Origin: Belnapia rosea
Lineage (GTDB): Bacteria > Pseudomonadota > Alphaproteobacteria > Acetobacterales > Acetobacteraceae
Assembly (NCBI RefSeq): GCF_900101615.1
Contig: NZ_FMZX01000011.1
Span: 106,405-170,404, forward strand
Direction: 5' to 3'
Length of the DNA: 64,000 nucleotides
The notes beneath the pieces were generated by a model that worked only from the letters and a program-made list of their open reading frames with translations, did not search any database and was not told where the DNA came from. The position numbers were made by a program, and so were the translations under genes. Below, one piece after another: positions 24,837-32,984 of this stretch (its first letter is position 1; the number at the start of each line of letters is the position of its first letter).

Positions 24837-25364
24837 TCAGACCATCCGCAGCAATATTCCGTCGCGGCGGATGGCCTGGTGGAAGACCACCCCGCCGATA
24901 TGGAGGACCAGCAGCACAAGGATGGCGTAGCCGCCCACCGTATGGGCGGTCTGCACCGCCCCGGCCAGTGCCTCGTTCGTCTCCATGAATTTCGGCAGGT
25001 CGATGAGGCCGAGATAGGCGGTGTCGCCCCGCAGCGGGAAACCCCAGGCATTGGTGGCGATGAAGCCGAGGACCGGCTGCAGGATCAGCAGGGCATAGAG
25101 GGCATGATGCACCCCGGCCGCGGTCCTCCGCAGCGGCATCGGCACCTGGTCGGGCAGCGGCGGAGGCGGGTTGCGCAGCCGCCAGCCCAGCCGGGCCAGG
25201 GCGACGAGGAGGATGGTCAGCCCGGCCGATTCATGCACCGCATAGAACGGCATCTTGGCGTCATCCTTGATGTACTCGATGACGAAGCCGACCGGCCAGG
25301 CTAGGCCGAGCAGCGCCACGGTGACCCAGTGAAACCACTTCGCGCCGGTGCTGTAGCCTTGCAT
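24837..25364 (-). CDS. Cytochrome b561 family membrane protein
   Basis: The 175-residue protein has four membrane helices and histidines placed for two b haems: FHW near residue 12, VHES near 44, VHHALYALL near 87, and AHTVGGYAILVLLVLH near 142-157. It starts MQGYSTGAKWFHW, which matches CybB-type b561 proteins that oxidise ubiquinol or pass electrons to periplasmic acceptors. GGGGAGG lies 6 nt before the ATG at 25364. The ATG is 45 bp from the ATG of the divergent RNase H-like gene. The physiological partner is not evident. Confidence 0.9.
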   Translation of the reverse strand: MQGYSTGAKWFHWVTVALLGLAWPVGFVIEYIKDDAKMPFYAVHESAGLTILLVALARLGWRLRNPPPPLPDQVPMPLRRTAAGVHHALYALLILQPVLGFIATNAWGFPLRGDTAYLGLIDLPKFMETNEALAGAVQTAHTVGGYAILVLLVLHIGGVVFHQAIRRDGILLRMV

Positions 25365-25409
25365 CACCCGACCTCCCCTACCCTGGTCGCCGCCCATGCC
25401 GATTGGAGC

Positions 25410-26315
25410 ATGGACCCGCGCAAGCGTTGGATATCGGTCGCGGAGCGGAAAGGAGAAGCCTGGCACATGGCGGCGCCCCGGCCGGTCGGCTCGCTCGATG
25501 CGCTGCTGGCGGGGTTGCTGCGGGGCGGACAGCCGGTGGCACTCGGTCTCGACCTGCCACTCGGCCTGCCGCGTGCCTATGCGGCGGGGCGGGCGGAGGC
25601 GGGCTTTCTGGAATTCATGCGTGGACTGGCGGCGCGGCCGGGCTTCTTCGAGGTCAGCCCCGGGCTGGAGACGGTGTCGCCGGAGCGCCCTTTCTACCCG
25701 GCTCGTGGCATCAAGGGCATGACCCGGGCGGCGCATGCGGTGGCGCTCGGTTTCGCCGGACCGGAGGGGCTGTCCCGATGGTGCGATCGGGCGACGGCGG
25801 AGCGGCCCGCCGGGGCGCCGGTCTTCTGGACCCTTGGGGCGAACCAGTCCGGCAAGGCCGCGATCACCGCCTGGCGCGATTGGCTGGTGCCGGCGCTGAC
25901 CTCGGGGGCGCCGATTCGGCTCTGGCCCTTCGAGGGTGGGTTGCGGGCCCTGCTGGCGCCGGGTCAGGCGGTGCTGGCCGAGGTCTATCCGGCGGAGGCG
26001 TTGCGTCAATGCGGATTGCGCCTCACTGGCAGCAAGCGGGCCCAGGCGCCCCGGCGTGCGCTGGCCCCTGCCCTTCGCGCAGTCCTCGACGAACGGCGGG
26101 TGGAGCCGGAACCTGCGCTGGTGGCCGCCATCACGGACGGGTTCGGGGCCGATGCGGCGGGCGAGGACCGCTTCGATTCGGTCATCGGCCTGCTCGGCCT
26201 GATCGCCGTGCTGGACGGGGCTCGCCCGGATTTCGTCCCGGACGACCCCTGGATCCGCTGCTGGGAAGGCTGGGTGCTGGGGCAGACGGCGCTGCCCCGC
26301 GGCCTCACGCCATGA
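25410..26315 (+). CDS. DUF429-like predicted RNase H-fold protein
   Basis: The protein has about 301 residues. HADWS precedes the chosen ATG and may belong to the first strand. ALGLDLPLGLPRAYA, FFEVSPGLETVSPERPF, VLAEVYPAEALRQCGL and DRFDSVIGLLGLIAVLDG follow, the Asp/Glu spacing expected of DUF429-type RNase H-like domains. Catalysis is not demonstrated. The start is uncertain. The ATG at 25410 has GGAG upstream, but the conserved-looking first strand begins earlier, at a CTG (25383) or an ATG at 25329 that would overlap the divergent cytochrome gene. The gene ends 11 bp inside the convergent VOC gene. Confidence 0.7.
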   Translation: MDPRKRWISVAERKGEAWHMAAPRPVGSLDALLAGLLRGGQPVALGLDLPLGLPRAYAAGRAEAGFLEFMRGLAARPGFFEVSPGLETVSPERPFYPARGIKGMTRAAHAVALGFAGPEGLSRWCDRATAERPAGAPVFWTLGANQSGKAAITAWRDWLVPALTSGAPIRLWPFEGGLRALLAPGQAVLAEVYPAEALRQCGLRLTGSKRAQAPRRALAPALRAVLDERRVEPEPALVAAITDGFGADAAGEDRFDSVIGLLGLIAVLDGARPDFVPDDPWIRCWEGWVLGQTALPRGLTP

Positions 26316-27141
26316 AGTCGATCGTGGCGTTCATCGCCTCGCTGGCCGGGATGCGGAGCAGGCCCTGACCGCCGGTGGCCGGCACGCCATTGATGCGAAG
26401 CGCTGAGCCCGTTTCCTCCAGCGAGCGCACCCGGAGGCCGAGCAGCACCATACGGTCGCCCCGCCCCGCCGGGTCGGCCGCCGCGGCGCCGAGCTCGGCG
26501 GCGACGGTGGCATGCGGCGCGGCCTCGACCACCGCATCGCCGGCCCGCAGCATGGCGCGGCAATCGCTCGTCACCGTCACCGCCTCGGCGCCGAACATGC
26601 GCCGGAAGAGCGCCGCCTGGCGCTCCGGGTCGCGCACCGAGAGCAGGATGCGGGCCACGCCCAGCGCGCCATTCGGATGGGCCTGCCATTCCGGGCGCCA
26701 GACATGCTCCGGCGTCAGGTGCTCGCACCAGTAAAGCCGGCCATCGAAGGCGGCGGAGCGGTCGAGGCGGACGGTCTTGAATTTCGCGTCCTGCTGCGTG
26801 CCATCAGGCAGGTCCGCCGGGCGATGGAAGGCCGTGGCCGGCTGCACCGGCACGCCACGCGCCTGCTGCCCGGCCGCCAGCGCCTCGGCCTCGTAGCCAC
26901 GGAAGACGAGGCCGTTCAGCCCAACCGGGAAGGGCGCGATATCGGGTCGGAGCGTGCCGCCTGGCACATCGGTGCCAAGCAGTTCGAGGTAATCGCGCCC
27001 AAGGATGGCCAGGTGGTTGGCCGAGCCGAGGCTGTGCTTGCCCATCGGCGTCAGCTGGAAGCCGAGGCGGCGATAGGCCTCGGCCCCCTCCGTCATGCGG
27101 TCGCGGACATCGATGACGATGTGGTCGATCAGGCAGTCCAT
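26305..27141 (-). CDS. VOC-family protein, two-domain
   Basis: The 278-residue protein starts MDCLIDHIVIDVRD, the first strand of a glyoxalase-like domain with metal-type His. A second VOC-like unit begins near residue 155 (LGVARILLSVRDPERQAALFRRMFG). FRGYEAEALAAGQQARGVP, YWCEHLTPEHVWRPEWQAHPNG and a final ATIDFMA complete a pattern seen in VOC proteins linked to small-molecule catabolism. The ATG at 27141 is favoured because GGGAGGA lies 6 nt before it. It overlaps no upstream gene; the reductase stop is 2 bp earlier. It is the last gene of a five-gene minus-strand run. Confidence 0.85.
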   Translation of the reverse strand: MDCLIDHIVIDVRDRMTEGAEAYRRLGFQLTPMGKHSLGSANHLAILGRDYLELLGTDVPGGTLRPDIAPFPVGLNGLVFRGYEAEALAAGQQARGVPVQPATAFHRPADLPDGTQQDAKFKTVRLDRSAAFDGRLYWCEHLTPEHVWRPEWQAHPNGALGVARILLSVRDPERQAALFRRMFGAEAVTVTSDCRAMLRAGDAVVEAAPHATVAAELGAAAADPAGRGDRMVLLGLRVRSLEETGSALRINGVPATGGQGLLRIPASEAMNATIDFMA

Positions 27142-27143
27142 GC

Positions 27144-28130
27144 TCACTCCTCCCGGCGGTAGAGGCCGGCCGCCGCGGCGGCCTGGGCGGCCATCGCCAC
27201 GACCAGTTCCAGCATCGGGGCCGGCACGCCACGCTCCCGCGCCAGGCGCAGCGGCACCTGGAAGAGCGCATCCACCTCCATCGGCCGGCCGGCCTCGAGG
27301 TCCTGCAGGATGGAAGGCTTGTGCGGGATGTCAGCCGAGAGGTTGATCCGCTCCTCCGCCGCGCCGCCGACCGGACGGCCCATGGCGGCAGCGATGGCGA
27401 GACCCTCGCGCACCACCTGCACCGCGGCCTCGCGGATGGCGCCGTCGCGGAAGGTGTCGCGCATGTTGCGACGGGTAAGCACGCAGATCGGGCCGTTGGA
27501 CAGGTTGTTCAGCAGCTTGGCCCAGACATCCGTGCGGATATCCTCGGAGACGCTGCAGGCGATGCCCCCGGCCTTGAAGGCGCCAGCGAGCGCCCCCGCG
27601 CGGGCGCTGCGGCTGCCATCTGGCTCGCCGAGGATCAGCTTGCTCGACTTGCTGGTGACCTCGATGACGCCAGGCTCCGGCACCGAGCAGGCCGAGTAGA
27701 CCACGCCGCCGATGGCGCGCGCCGGGCCGACCGCGTTCCAGACCACGTCGCCCGGGTCGACCTCCGGCACGCGCTGGCCCTCCTCGGCGCCGCCATGGCT
27801 GGCGAAGTACCACCAGGGGATGCCGTTGGTGACGAAGGCAACCGGCGTCTCCGGCCCCAGCAGCGGCGCGATGGCCCGGGCGACGGCAGGCAGCGCCGGC
27901 ACCTTGGTGCAGACCACCACCGCATCCTGCGGGCCGAGCTCAGCCGGATCGGCGGCCGCCCTGGGTCGGCACTCGATCGTGCCGTCGGCGGTGCGGACAG
28001 TCAGCCCGCGCTCCTGGATCGCGGCCAACTGGGCGCCGCGAGCGACGACCGAAACCTCGGCGCCACCCTTGGCCAAGCGCCCGGCGAGGTGCCCGCCGAT
28101 GGCGCCGGGCCCGTAGATGCAGATCCTCAT
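27144..28130 (-). CDS. Ketopantoate reductase family protein, paralogue 1
   Basis: The 328-residue NADP-dependent dehydrogenase belongs to the PanE/ApbA family. It has a Rossmann motif GPGAIGGHLAG at the N-terminus, SVVARG with Arg for the NADP phosphate, CTKVPAL, VTNGIPWWY, the catalytic Lys in WAKLLNNLS, and the C-terminal LQDLEAGRPMEVDALF with Glu. Biosynthetic PanE reduces ketopantoate to pantoate. Here the gene sits beside a close paralogue inside a hydrolase cluster, so it more likely reduces a 2-oxo acid in a catabolic route. Its ATGA overlaps the stop of paralogue 2. Confidence 0.9.
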   Translation of the reverse strand: MRICIYGPGAIGGHLAGRLAKGGAEVSVVARGAQLAAIQERGLTVRTADGTIECRPRAAADPAELGPQDAVVVCTKVPALPAVARAIAPLLGPETPVAFVTNGIPWWYFASHGGAEEGQRVPEVDPGDVVWNAVGPARAIGGVVYSACSVPEPGVIEVTSKSSKLILGEPDGSRSARAGALAGAFKAGGIACSVSEDIRTDVWAKLLNNLSNGPICVLTRRNMRDTFRDGAIREAAVQVVREGLAIAAAMGRPVGGAAEERINLSADIPHKPSILQDLEAGRPMEVDALFQVPLRLARERGVPAPMLELVVAMAAQAAAAAGLYRREE

Positions 28131-29119
28131 GCAGCCTCCTCGGTCGGGGTGTAGAGCCCGGCGGCAATGGCGGCCCGCGTTGCGAGCGCCACCATCAGCG
28201 AGAGCGTCGGCGTGGCGACCCCAGCCGCCCGGGCAAGGCGCAGCGGGGCCTGGAACATCGCTTCCACCTCCATCATCCGCCCGGCTTCGAGGTCCTGCAG
28301 GATGGAGGGCTTGTGGCGCAGCCTGGCGGAGCGGGCGACGCGGGCCGCCGGGGCGTCACCGGGGATGACGATCCCCTCGGCGGCGGCGATGGCGATCACC
28401 TCCTCCGCCATGCGGATCGCCGCCTCGCGGATCTCGGGGCTGCGATAGGCATCCTGCATGCAGGAACGGGCGAGGATGCAGAGCGGGCCGGTGACGATGT
28501 TGCCGAGCAGCTTCTGCCAGACCGCCTGGCGGATATCGGGCACAACCGGGGCCGGCAGGCCGCCGGCGGCGATGGCGGCGGAGAGGGCCTCGATGCGCGG
28601 GGTGATCCGCCCATCGACCTCGCCGAGGATGAGGCGGGCATCGCTGGTCTCGGCCTCCACTACGCCGGGCGCGATGACGGTACAGGCGGAGTAGACCACA
28701 CCGCCGATGCTGCGTGGGATGCCTATGGACTGGCGGAGCGCGCCACCAGGATCGAGCATCGGCAGGATCTCGCCGTCCCGCGCCGTCCGATCATTGTACC
28801 ACCAGGGGATGCCGTTCATGACGAAGGCAACCGGCGTCTCCGCGCCCAGAAGCGGCGCGATAGTGGCGGCGACGCTCGGCAGGGCGGGCGCCTTGGTGGT
28901 GACGAGCACCGCATCCTGCGGGCCAAGCTCCGCCGGATCGGCGCTGGCGCGGGGGCGGCAGCGGATCGTGCCGTCCGGCGCGTGCACGGTGAGCCCCGCC
29001 TCGCGGATCGCCGCCAGGGTCGGGCCACGGGCGACGACCGAGACCTCGGCCCCGCCCTGGGCGAGGCGGGCCGCGACATGGCCGCCGATGGCGCCAGCGC
29101 CGAAGACGCAGACTCTCAT
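28127..29119 (-). CDS. Ketopantoate reductase family protein, paralogue 2
   Basis: The 330-residue protein is obviously a duplicate of the next gene. GAGAIGGHVAARLAQGGAEV, SVVARG, TTKAPALPSV, VMNGIPWWY, WQKLLGNIVTG and LQDLEAGRMMEVEAMF occupy the same positions. Differences cluster in the middle (residues 115-260), where substrate contacts lie in PanE, so substrate preferences may have diverged. The start overlaps the creatininase stop by 4 bp. Both paralogues keep the NADP-type Arg and catalytic Lys, so both should be active reductases. Confidence 0.9.
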   Translation of the reverse strand: MRVCVFGAGAIGGHVAARLAQGGAEVSVVARGPTLAAIREAGLTVHAPDGTIRCRPRASADPAELGPQDAVLVTTKAPALPSVAATIAPLLGAETPVAFVMNGIPWWYNDRTARDGEILPMLDPGGALRQSIGIPRSIGGVVYSACTVIAPGVVEAETSDARLILGEVDGRITPRIEALSAAIAAGGLPAPVVPDIRQAVWQKLLGNIVTGPLCILARSCMQDAYRSPEIREAAIRMAEEVIAIAAAEGIVIPGDAPAARVARSARLRHKPSILQDLEAGRMMEVEAMFQAPLRLARAAGVATPTLSLMVALATRAAIAAGLYTPTEEAA

Positions 29120-29889
29120 GGCGCCGCAGCCTTGAGCGCGGCGATGGTGGCAATGCCGGCCTCGACCAGCCGGGTGGTCAGCAGGGCGCCATGCTCGGCG
29201 CTGCCGGGGCGGCTGTCGGCGCAGGCGACGCCGCCGGGCGCGACCTCCTCCACCTCCATCGGCACCGAGACCTCGACGCCGGCGACCCGCACCGTGCCGA
29301 AATTGGCGACCGGCAGGCCAAGGACCGGCGGCACCGCCTCGCGGGCTCGTGCCCGATCCGGATGGCAGAGATCGGGGCGAAGATGGCGGGCGACGGACCA
29401 GACCGGGTCGCCGCCATGGCCGAGGCTCTCCGCGCTGCCGCCAAGCTCGGCATGAAGGGCCCCGGCGATGCGCCAGAGATGCATCGCCGGGATGAGCACC
29501 TTATGCCGGCGGCGGAGGCTCCGGGCCGCGGCATCGACGGGGCCGATGGAGCCGGCATGGCCGTTGAGGATGAGGATGCGGCTGCAGCCGGTGCGCAGCA
29601 GATTGCCGCAGACCTCCTCGACCACCGCCTGCAGCAGGCCGGGCGTCAGCACGATGCCGCCCGGGACCATGCCGAAATAGTCCTCGCCGCCGAAAGGGAT
29701 GGCCGGGAGGACCAGCCCGCCGGAGCCGGCGGCGATGCGGTCGGCCAGCGCCTCGGCGAGCAGGTAGTCGCCCATTGGCGCCTGGGGGCCATGGGTTTCG
29801 AGGCTGCCCATGGGGAGGATGGCACAGGCCCCCTCCCCCAGTCGGCGCGCCACCTCCGGCGCTGTCAGCTCCGCGATGCGGTGCGTCAT
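29116..29889 (-). CDS. Creatininase family amidohydrolase
   Basis: The 257-residue metal-dependent hydrolase has the creatininase motifs LPMGSLETHGPQAPMGDY (Glu and His metal ligands), the GGEDYFGM region, ILNGHAGS with Asn-Gly-His, and the later ESLGHGGDPVWS with Glu and His. The family includes creatinine amidohydrolase, mycofactocin protease MftE and FAPy deformylase; no mycofactocin gene is present. Start ATG at 29889 overlaps the stop of the M20 hydrolase as ATGA. It probably opens a cyclic amide or lactam in the same pathway as its neighbours, but the substrate is unknown. Confidence 0.88.
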   Translation of the reverse strand: MTHRIAELTAPEVARRLGEGACAILPMGSLETHGPQAPMGDYLLAEALADRIAAGSGGLVLPAIPFGGEDYFGMVPGGIVLTPGLLQAVVEEVCGNLLRTGCSRILILNGHAGSIGPVDAAARSLRRRHKVLIPAMHLWRIAGALHAELGGSAESLGHGGDPVWSVARHLRPDLCHPDRARAREAVPPVLGLPVANFGTVRVAGVEVSVPMEVEEVAPGGVACADSRPGSAEHGALLTTRLVEAGIATIAALKAAAP

Positions 29890-31073
29890 GCCAGCATGTC
29901 CAGCGCGATGCGGCTGAGGGCCTGGACGCCGAGGCCGATGCAACGCTCGTCGGGCTGGTAGTGGTCATTGTGCAGATGGTCGTGCCGGCCCGGCGCGCCG
30001 CTGCCGATGCGCAGCTGGAAGGCTGGCACCCGCTCGGCGAATTCGGCGAAATCCTCGGCGCCCATGCTGGGCCGGCCCTCGGCCACCACGTCGCCGAACT
30101 GGCGGCGCACGGCGGCGATGGCGGGGTCGAGCACGCTGTCGGCATTGATGAGCGGCGGCACGCCGCGACGGTAGTTCAGCGTGCATTGGACACGGTGCAT
30201 GGCCTCGAGCCCGGCGGCGAAGCGGCGCAGCGCTGCCTCCGCCGTGTCGCGCGCCGCATGGTGCAAGGTGCGGACGGTGCCGCGCAGCTCGACCGTCTCG
30301 GGGATGATGTTGGGCGCCGTACCACCGTGGATCATGCCGATGGTGACCACCCCCGGCATCAGCGGGTCGAGCTCGCGGCTCACCACGGTCTGCGCCTGGG
30401 CGATGAAGGCGCCGGCGGCGACGATCGGGTCCACGGCCTTGTCGGGATGCGCCGCATGGCCTGACTTGCCACGGATGACGAGGTCGAAGCGGTCGGCGGC
30501 GGCAAGCGTCGAGCCGCGGCAATAGCCGAACTGGCCGGCCGGCATGTCGGGATGGTTGTGGAAGCCGAGCGCCATGTCGACGCCCTCAAGCACGCCATCC
30601 TGCACCATCGCGGCTGCCCCGCCGAGTGCCTCCTCGGCCGGCTGGAAGACGAGGACGACGCGGCCGGCGAGCTGAGGCGCCAGATCCTTCAAAACCTCGG
30701 CAGCGCCGAGCAGCGTGGTGGTGTGGATGTCATGGCCGCAGGCATGCATCTTGCCATCCACCGTGCTGGCGAAGGGCAGGCCGGTCATCTCATGGATCGG
30801 CAGGGCATCCATATCGGCGCGGATCGCGAGCGTCGGGCCAGGCCGCCCGCCCTCGATCACGCCCACGACGCCGGTGCGGCCAATGCCGGTGCGATGGGCG
30901 ATGCCCATGCGCGCAAGTTCGGCGGCCACGATACCGGCGGTGCGCACTTCCTCGAAGGCGAGTTCGGGGTGGGCGTGGATGTCGCGGCGGATTTCGACCA
31001 GCCTCGGCTCCAGCGCCGCCGTCGCCTCACGGATCCGGGTTTCGGGGTCGTTGAGGCGGGGCGATGCGGCCAT
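29886..31073 (-). CDS. M20-family amidohydrolase (hippurate hydrolase-like)
   Basis: The 395-residue zinc-dependent hydrolase has the M20D features DIHAHPELAFEE near the N-terminus, IRADMDALPI with catalytic Asp, HACGHDIHT, FQPAEEALGG with the Glu pair, and the late GAEDFAEFAERVPAF. It removes acyl groups from N-acyl amino acids or related amides. The ATG at 31073 begins at the family's start; the frame extends far upstream without similarity. First gene of the coupled minus-strand set, divergent from a tripartite transporter gene 170 bp away; they may share a regulatory region. Confidence 0.93.
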   Translation of the reverse strand: MAASPRLNDPETRIREATAALEPRLVEIRRDIHAHPELAFEEVRTAGIVAAELARMGIAHRTGIGRTGVVGVIEGGRPGPTLAIRADMDALPIHEMTGLPFASTVDGKMHACGHDIHTTTLLGAAEVLKDLAPQLAGRVVLVFQPAEEALGGAAAMVQDGVLEGVDMALGFHNHPDMPAGQFGYCRGSTLAAADRFDLVIRGKSGHAAHPDKAVDPIVAAGAFIAQAQTVVSRELDPLMPGVVTIGMIHGGTAPNIIPETVELRGTVRTLHHAARDTAEAALRRFAAGLEAMHRVQCTLNYRRGVPPLINADSVLDPAIAAVRRQFGDVVAEGRPSMGAEDFAEFAERVPAFQLRIGSGAPGRHDHLHNDHYQPDERCIGLGVQALSRIALDMLA

Positions 31074-31243
31074 GAGCACAGGGTCCTGCTGCGGGAGAGT
31101 GGCGGGAGGATCAGGGGAAAGCGGCGCTGCCGCAAGCCGCGCCAGGCAAATTTTGCCGCAGTGCAACACAGGATGCGTGGCTTGCCGGCCATCCTCTGCC
31201 CATGCGATACGCAGCGCGATCCAAAGGGAGGAGGACGCCCGGG

Positions 31244-32218
31244 ATGCTGCCGCGCCGAGCCTGGCTCGCGGGCGGCGCCGTATTCGCGGCGCTGCCCTCG
31301 ATTGCGTGCGCGCAGGCCTCGGCATGGCCCACGCAGCCGATCCGCCTCGTCGTCCCTTTTGCGCCGGGCGGCACGACGGACCTCGCCGCGCGGCTGGTGA
31401 GCCAAGGTCTGGGCATGCGGCTCGGCCAGCCGGTGATCGTCGAGAACCGGCCCGGGGCTGGTGCCACGCTGGCCTCCGCGCAGGTCGCCCAGGCGGCGCC
31501 GGACGGTCTCACGCTGCTGGTCTCGAATATCGCCAGCCATGGGGTTGCTCCTTCGCTCTACCGCAACCTCCGCTACGATCCGGTGCGGGACTTCACGCAT
31601 ATCGCCCTGCTGCTCGAGACACCTTCCGTCTTTGTCGCCCAGCCGCGCTTCCCGGCCCGGGGCATCGCCGATGTCGTGCGGCTCTCGCGGGACATGCCAC
31701 GCGGAATCGATATCGCCTCCTCCGGCACGGGCTCCTCCAATCACCTGCTGATCGTGCAATTCGGCCAGGTGACCGGGGCGCGGGTGAACCATGTGCCCTA
31801 TCGTGGCGCGGGCCCCGCCATGACCGACGTCATCGCCGATGTGGTGCCGATGATGTCGGACAGCCTGCCCTCCTCGGCCGGTCATCTCCGGGCCGGTGCC
31901 GTGCGCGGCATGGCCATCGCCTCGACCGCGCGCCATCCGGCCTTTCCCGAGTTGCCGAGCTTCCGCGAGCAGGGCGTTGATCTTGTCGCCAGCTCATGGT
32001 TCGGCCTGTCGGCGCCAGCCGGCCTGCCGCCGGCGATCACCGGGCGGCTGAGCCGCGAGGTGGCAGCGGTGCTGGCCGATGCTGCGCTGCAGCATCGCTT
32101 CGCCGAGCTTGGCGGCACTGTCGGGGCACTTTCGCCGCCTGCCTACGCGGAGTTCATCGCCGGAGAGGTGGCGCGATGGGCGCCAGTAGTGCAGGCCTCG
32201 GGCGCGCAGGTGGAGTGA
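31244..32218 (+). CDS. Tripartite tricarboxylate transporter substrate-binding protein (TctC/Bug)
   Basis: The 324-residue periplasmic protein has an N-terminal signal peptide of twin-arginine appearance (MLPRRAWLAGGAVFAALPSIACA). The Bug fold follows: PIRLVVPFAPGGTTDLAARL near residue 35, VIVENRPGAG, HVPYRGAGPAMTDVIADVV, and WFGLSAPAGLP near the end. Bug proteins bind carboxylates through two water molecules. GGGAGGAGG lies about 8 nt before the ATG at 31244. The gene is divergent from the hydrolase run and is followed by tctB and tctA, so it is the binding component of a full transporter. Confidence 0.93.
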   Translation: MLPRRAWLAGGAVFAALPSIACAQASAWPTQPIRLVVPFAPGGTTDLAARLVSQGLGMRLGQPVIVENRPGAGATLASAQVAQAAPDGLTLLVSNIASHGVAPSLYRNLRYDPVRDFTHIALLLETPSVFVAQPRFPARGIADVVRLSRDMPRGIDIASSGTGSSNHLLIVQFGQVTGARVNHVPYRGAGPAMTDVIADVVPMMSDSLPSSAGHLRAGAVRGMAIASTARHPAFPELPSFREQGVDLVASSWFGLSAPAGLPPAITGRLSREVAAVLADAALQHRFAELGGTVGALSPPAYAEFIAGEVARWAPVVQASGAQVE

Positions 32219-32347
32219 GCCGCGGACGCGAAATTGGGAATGGCCCCGGCTTGACCGCGAGCGCTGCGTAGGGTTGTCGTTGCCCACCTTAACATTTGAG
32301 GATTGCCGGGCTCGCCCGGCAAGCTGGGAGCCGAGAAGGGTCGCCGC

Positions 32348-32953
32348 ATGAAGATCAATGCCAAGGATGTCGCCTCGGGCTTATTGCTCATCCTGATTGC
32401 TGCTGTAGGCCTATGGCTGAATGGCGACCATTCGCTTGGCAGCGCCCGGAGGATGGGTCCGGGCTACATGCCAATGCTCGTATTCTGGTTCCAGGTCGTT
32501 CTCGGTGGAATCGTGCTTGTCATGGCCTTCTTCAACGGACCCGATCCGCTGGAGAAGTGGACGGGGTTGGATGCGTCGATGCTGGTCATCGCCGTCATCG
32601 TCGGCACCCTCGTCGGCTTTGCAGCACCCCATCTGAGCAGCTTCTTCGATAATTCCTACGGCTCCCTCGGCCTCGGCATGTTGGCCGGGTTCCTGGTCGT
32701 GAGCTACGCGCGTGGATGGCGGCTCCTTGGCTTCATCTGCGCTGCCATGTGTGCCTTCTGCCTCCTTCTCGAGAAGGGCGGCCTGATGCTGGCACTGGCC
32801 GCGACCATCGGCATCGCATCCATGGCGGAGCCGGAGCATCGCGCCAGGCCGCTCGGCGTGCTGGGCATCACGGTGTTCCTGCTGGCGCTGTGCTGGTGGA
32901 TCTTCATCAAGCAACTCGATATCCGCGTGGCCGTCTGGCCGCTGCAATACTGA
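32348..32953 (+). CDS. tctB: Tripartite tricarboxylate transporter small permease TctB
   Basis: The 201-residue membrane protein has four hydrophobic segments (about 10-28, 48-68, 85-130 as a pair, 165-185). The N-terminal MKINAKDVASGLLLILIAAVGLW and ARRMGPGYMPMLVF segments are typical of TctB. It is the poorly conserved small subunit that sits with TctA in the inner membrane. ATG at 32348 follows AAGGGTCGC. The gene comes 129 bp after the binding protein; the gap holds no gene. Confidence 0.88.
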   Translation: MKINAKDVASGLLLILIAAVGLWLNGDHSLGSARRMGPGYMPMLVFWFQVVLGGIVLVMAFFNGPDPLEKWTGLDASMLVIAVIVGTLVGFAAPHLSSFFDNSYGSLGLGMLAGFLVVSYARGWRLLGFICAAMCAFCLLLEKGGLMLALAATIGIASMAEPEHRARPLGVLGITVFLLALCWWIFIKQLDIRVAVWPLQY

Positions 32954-32984
32954 CCAGATGCCGGGATAGGGATACGCAACGGTC

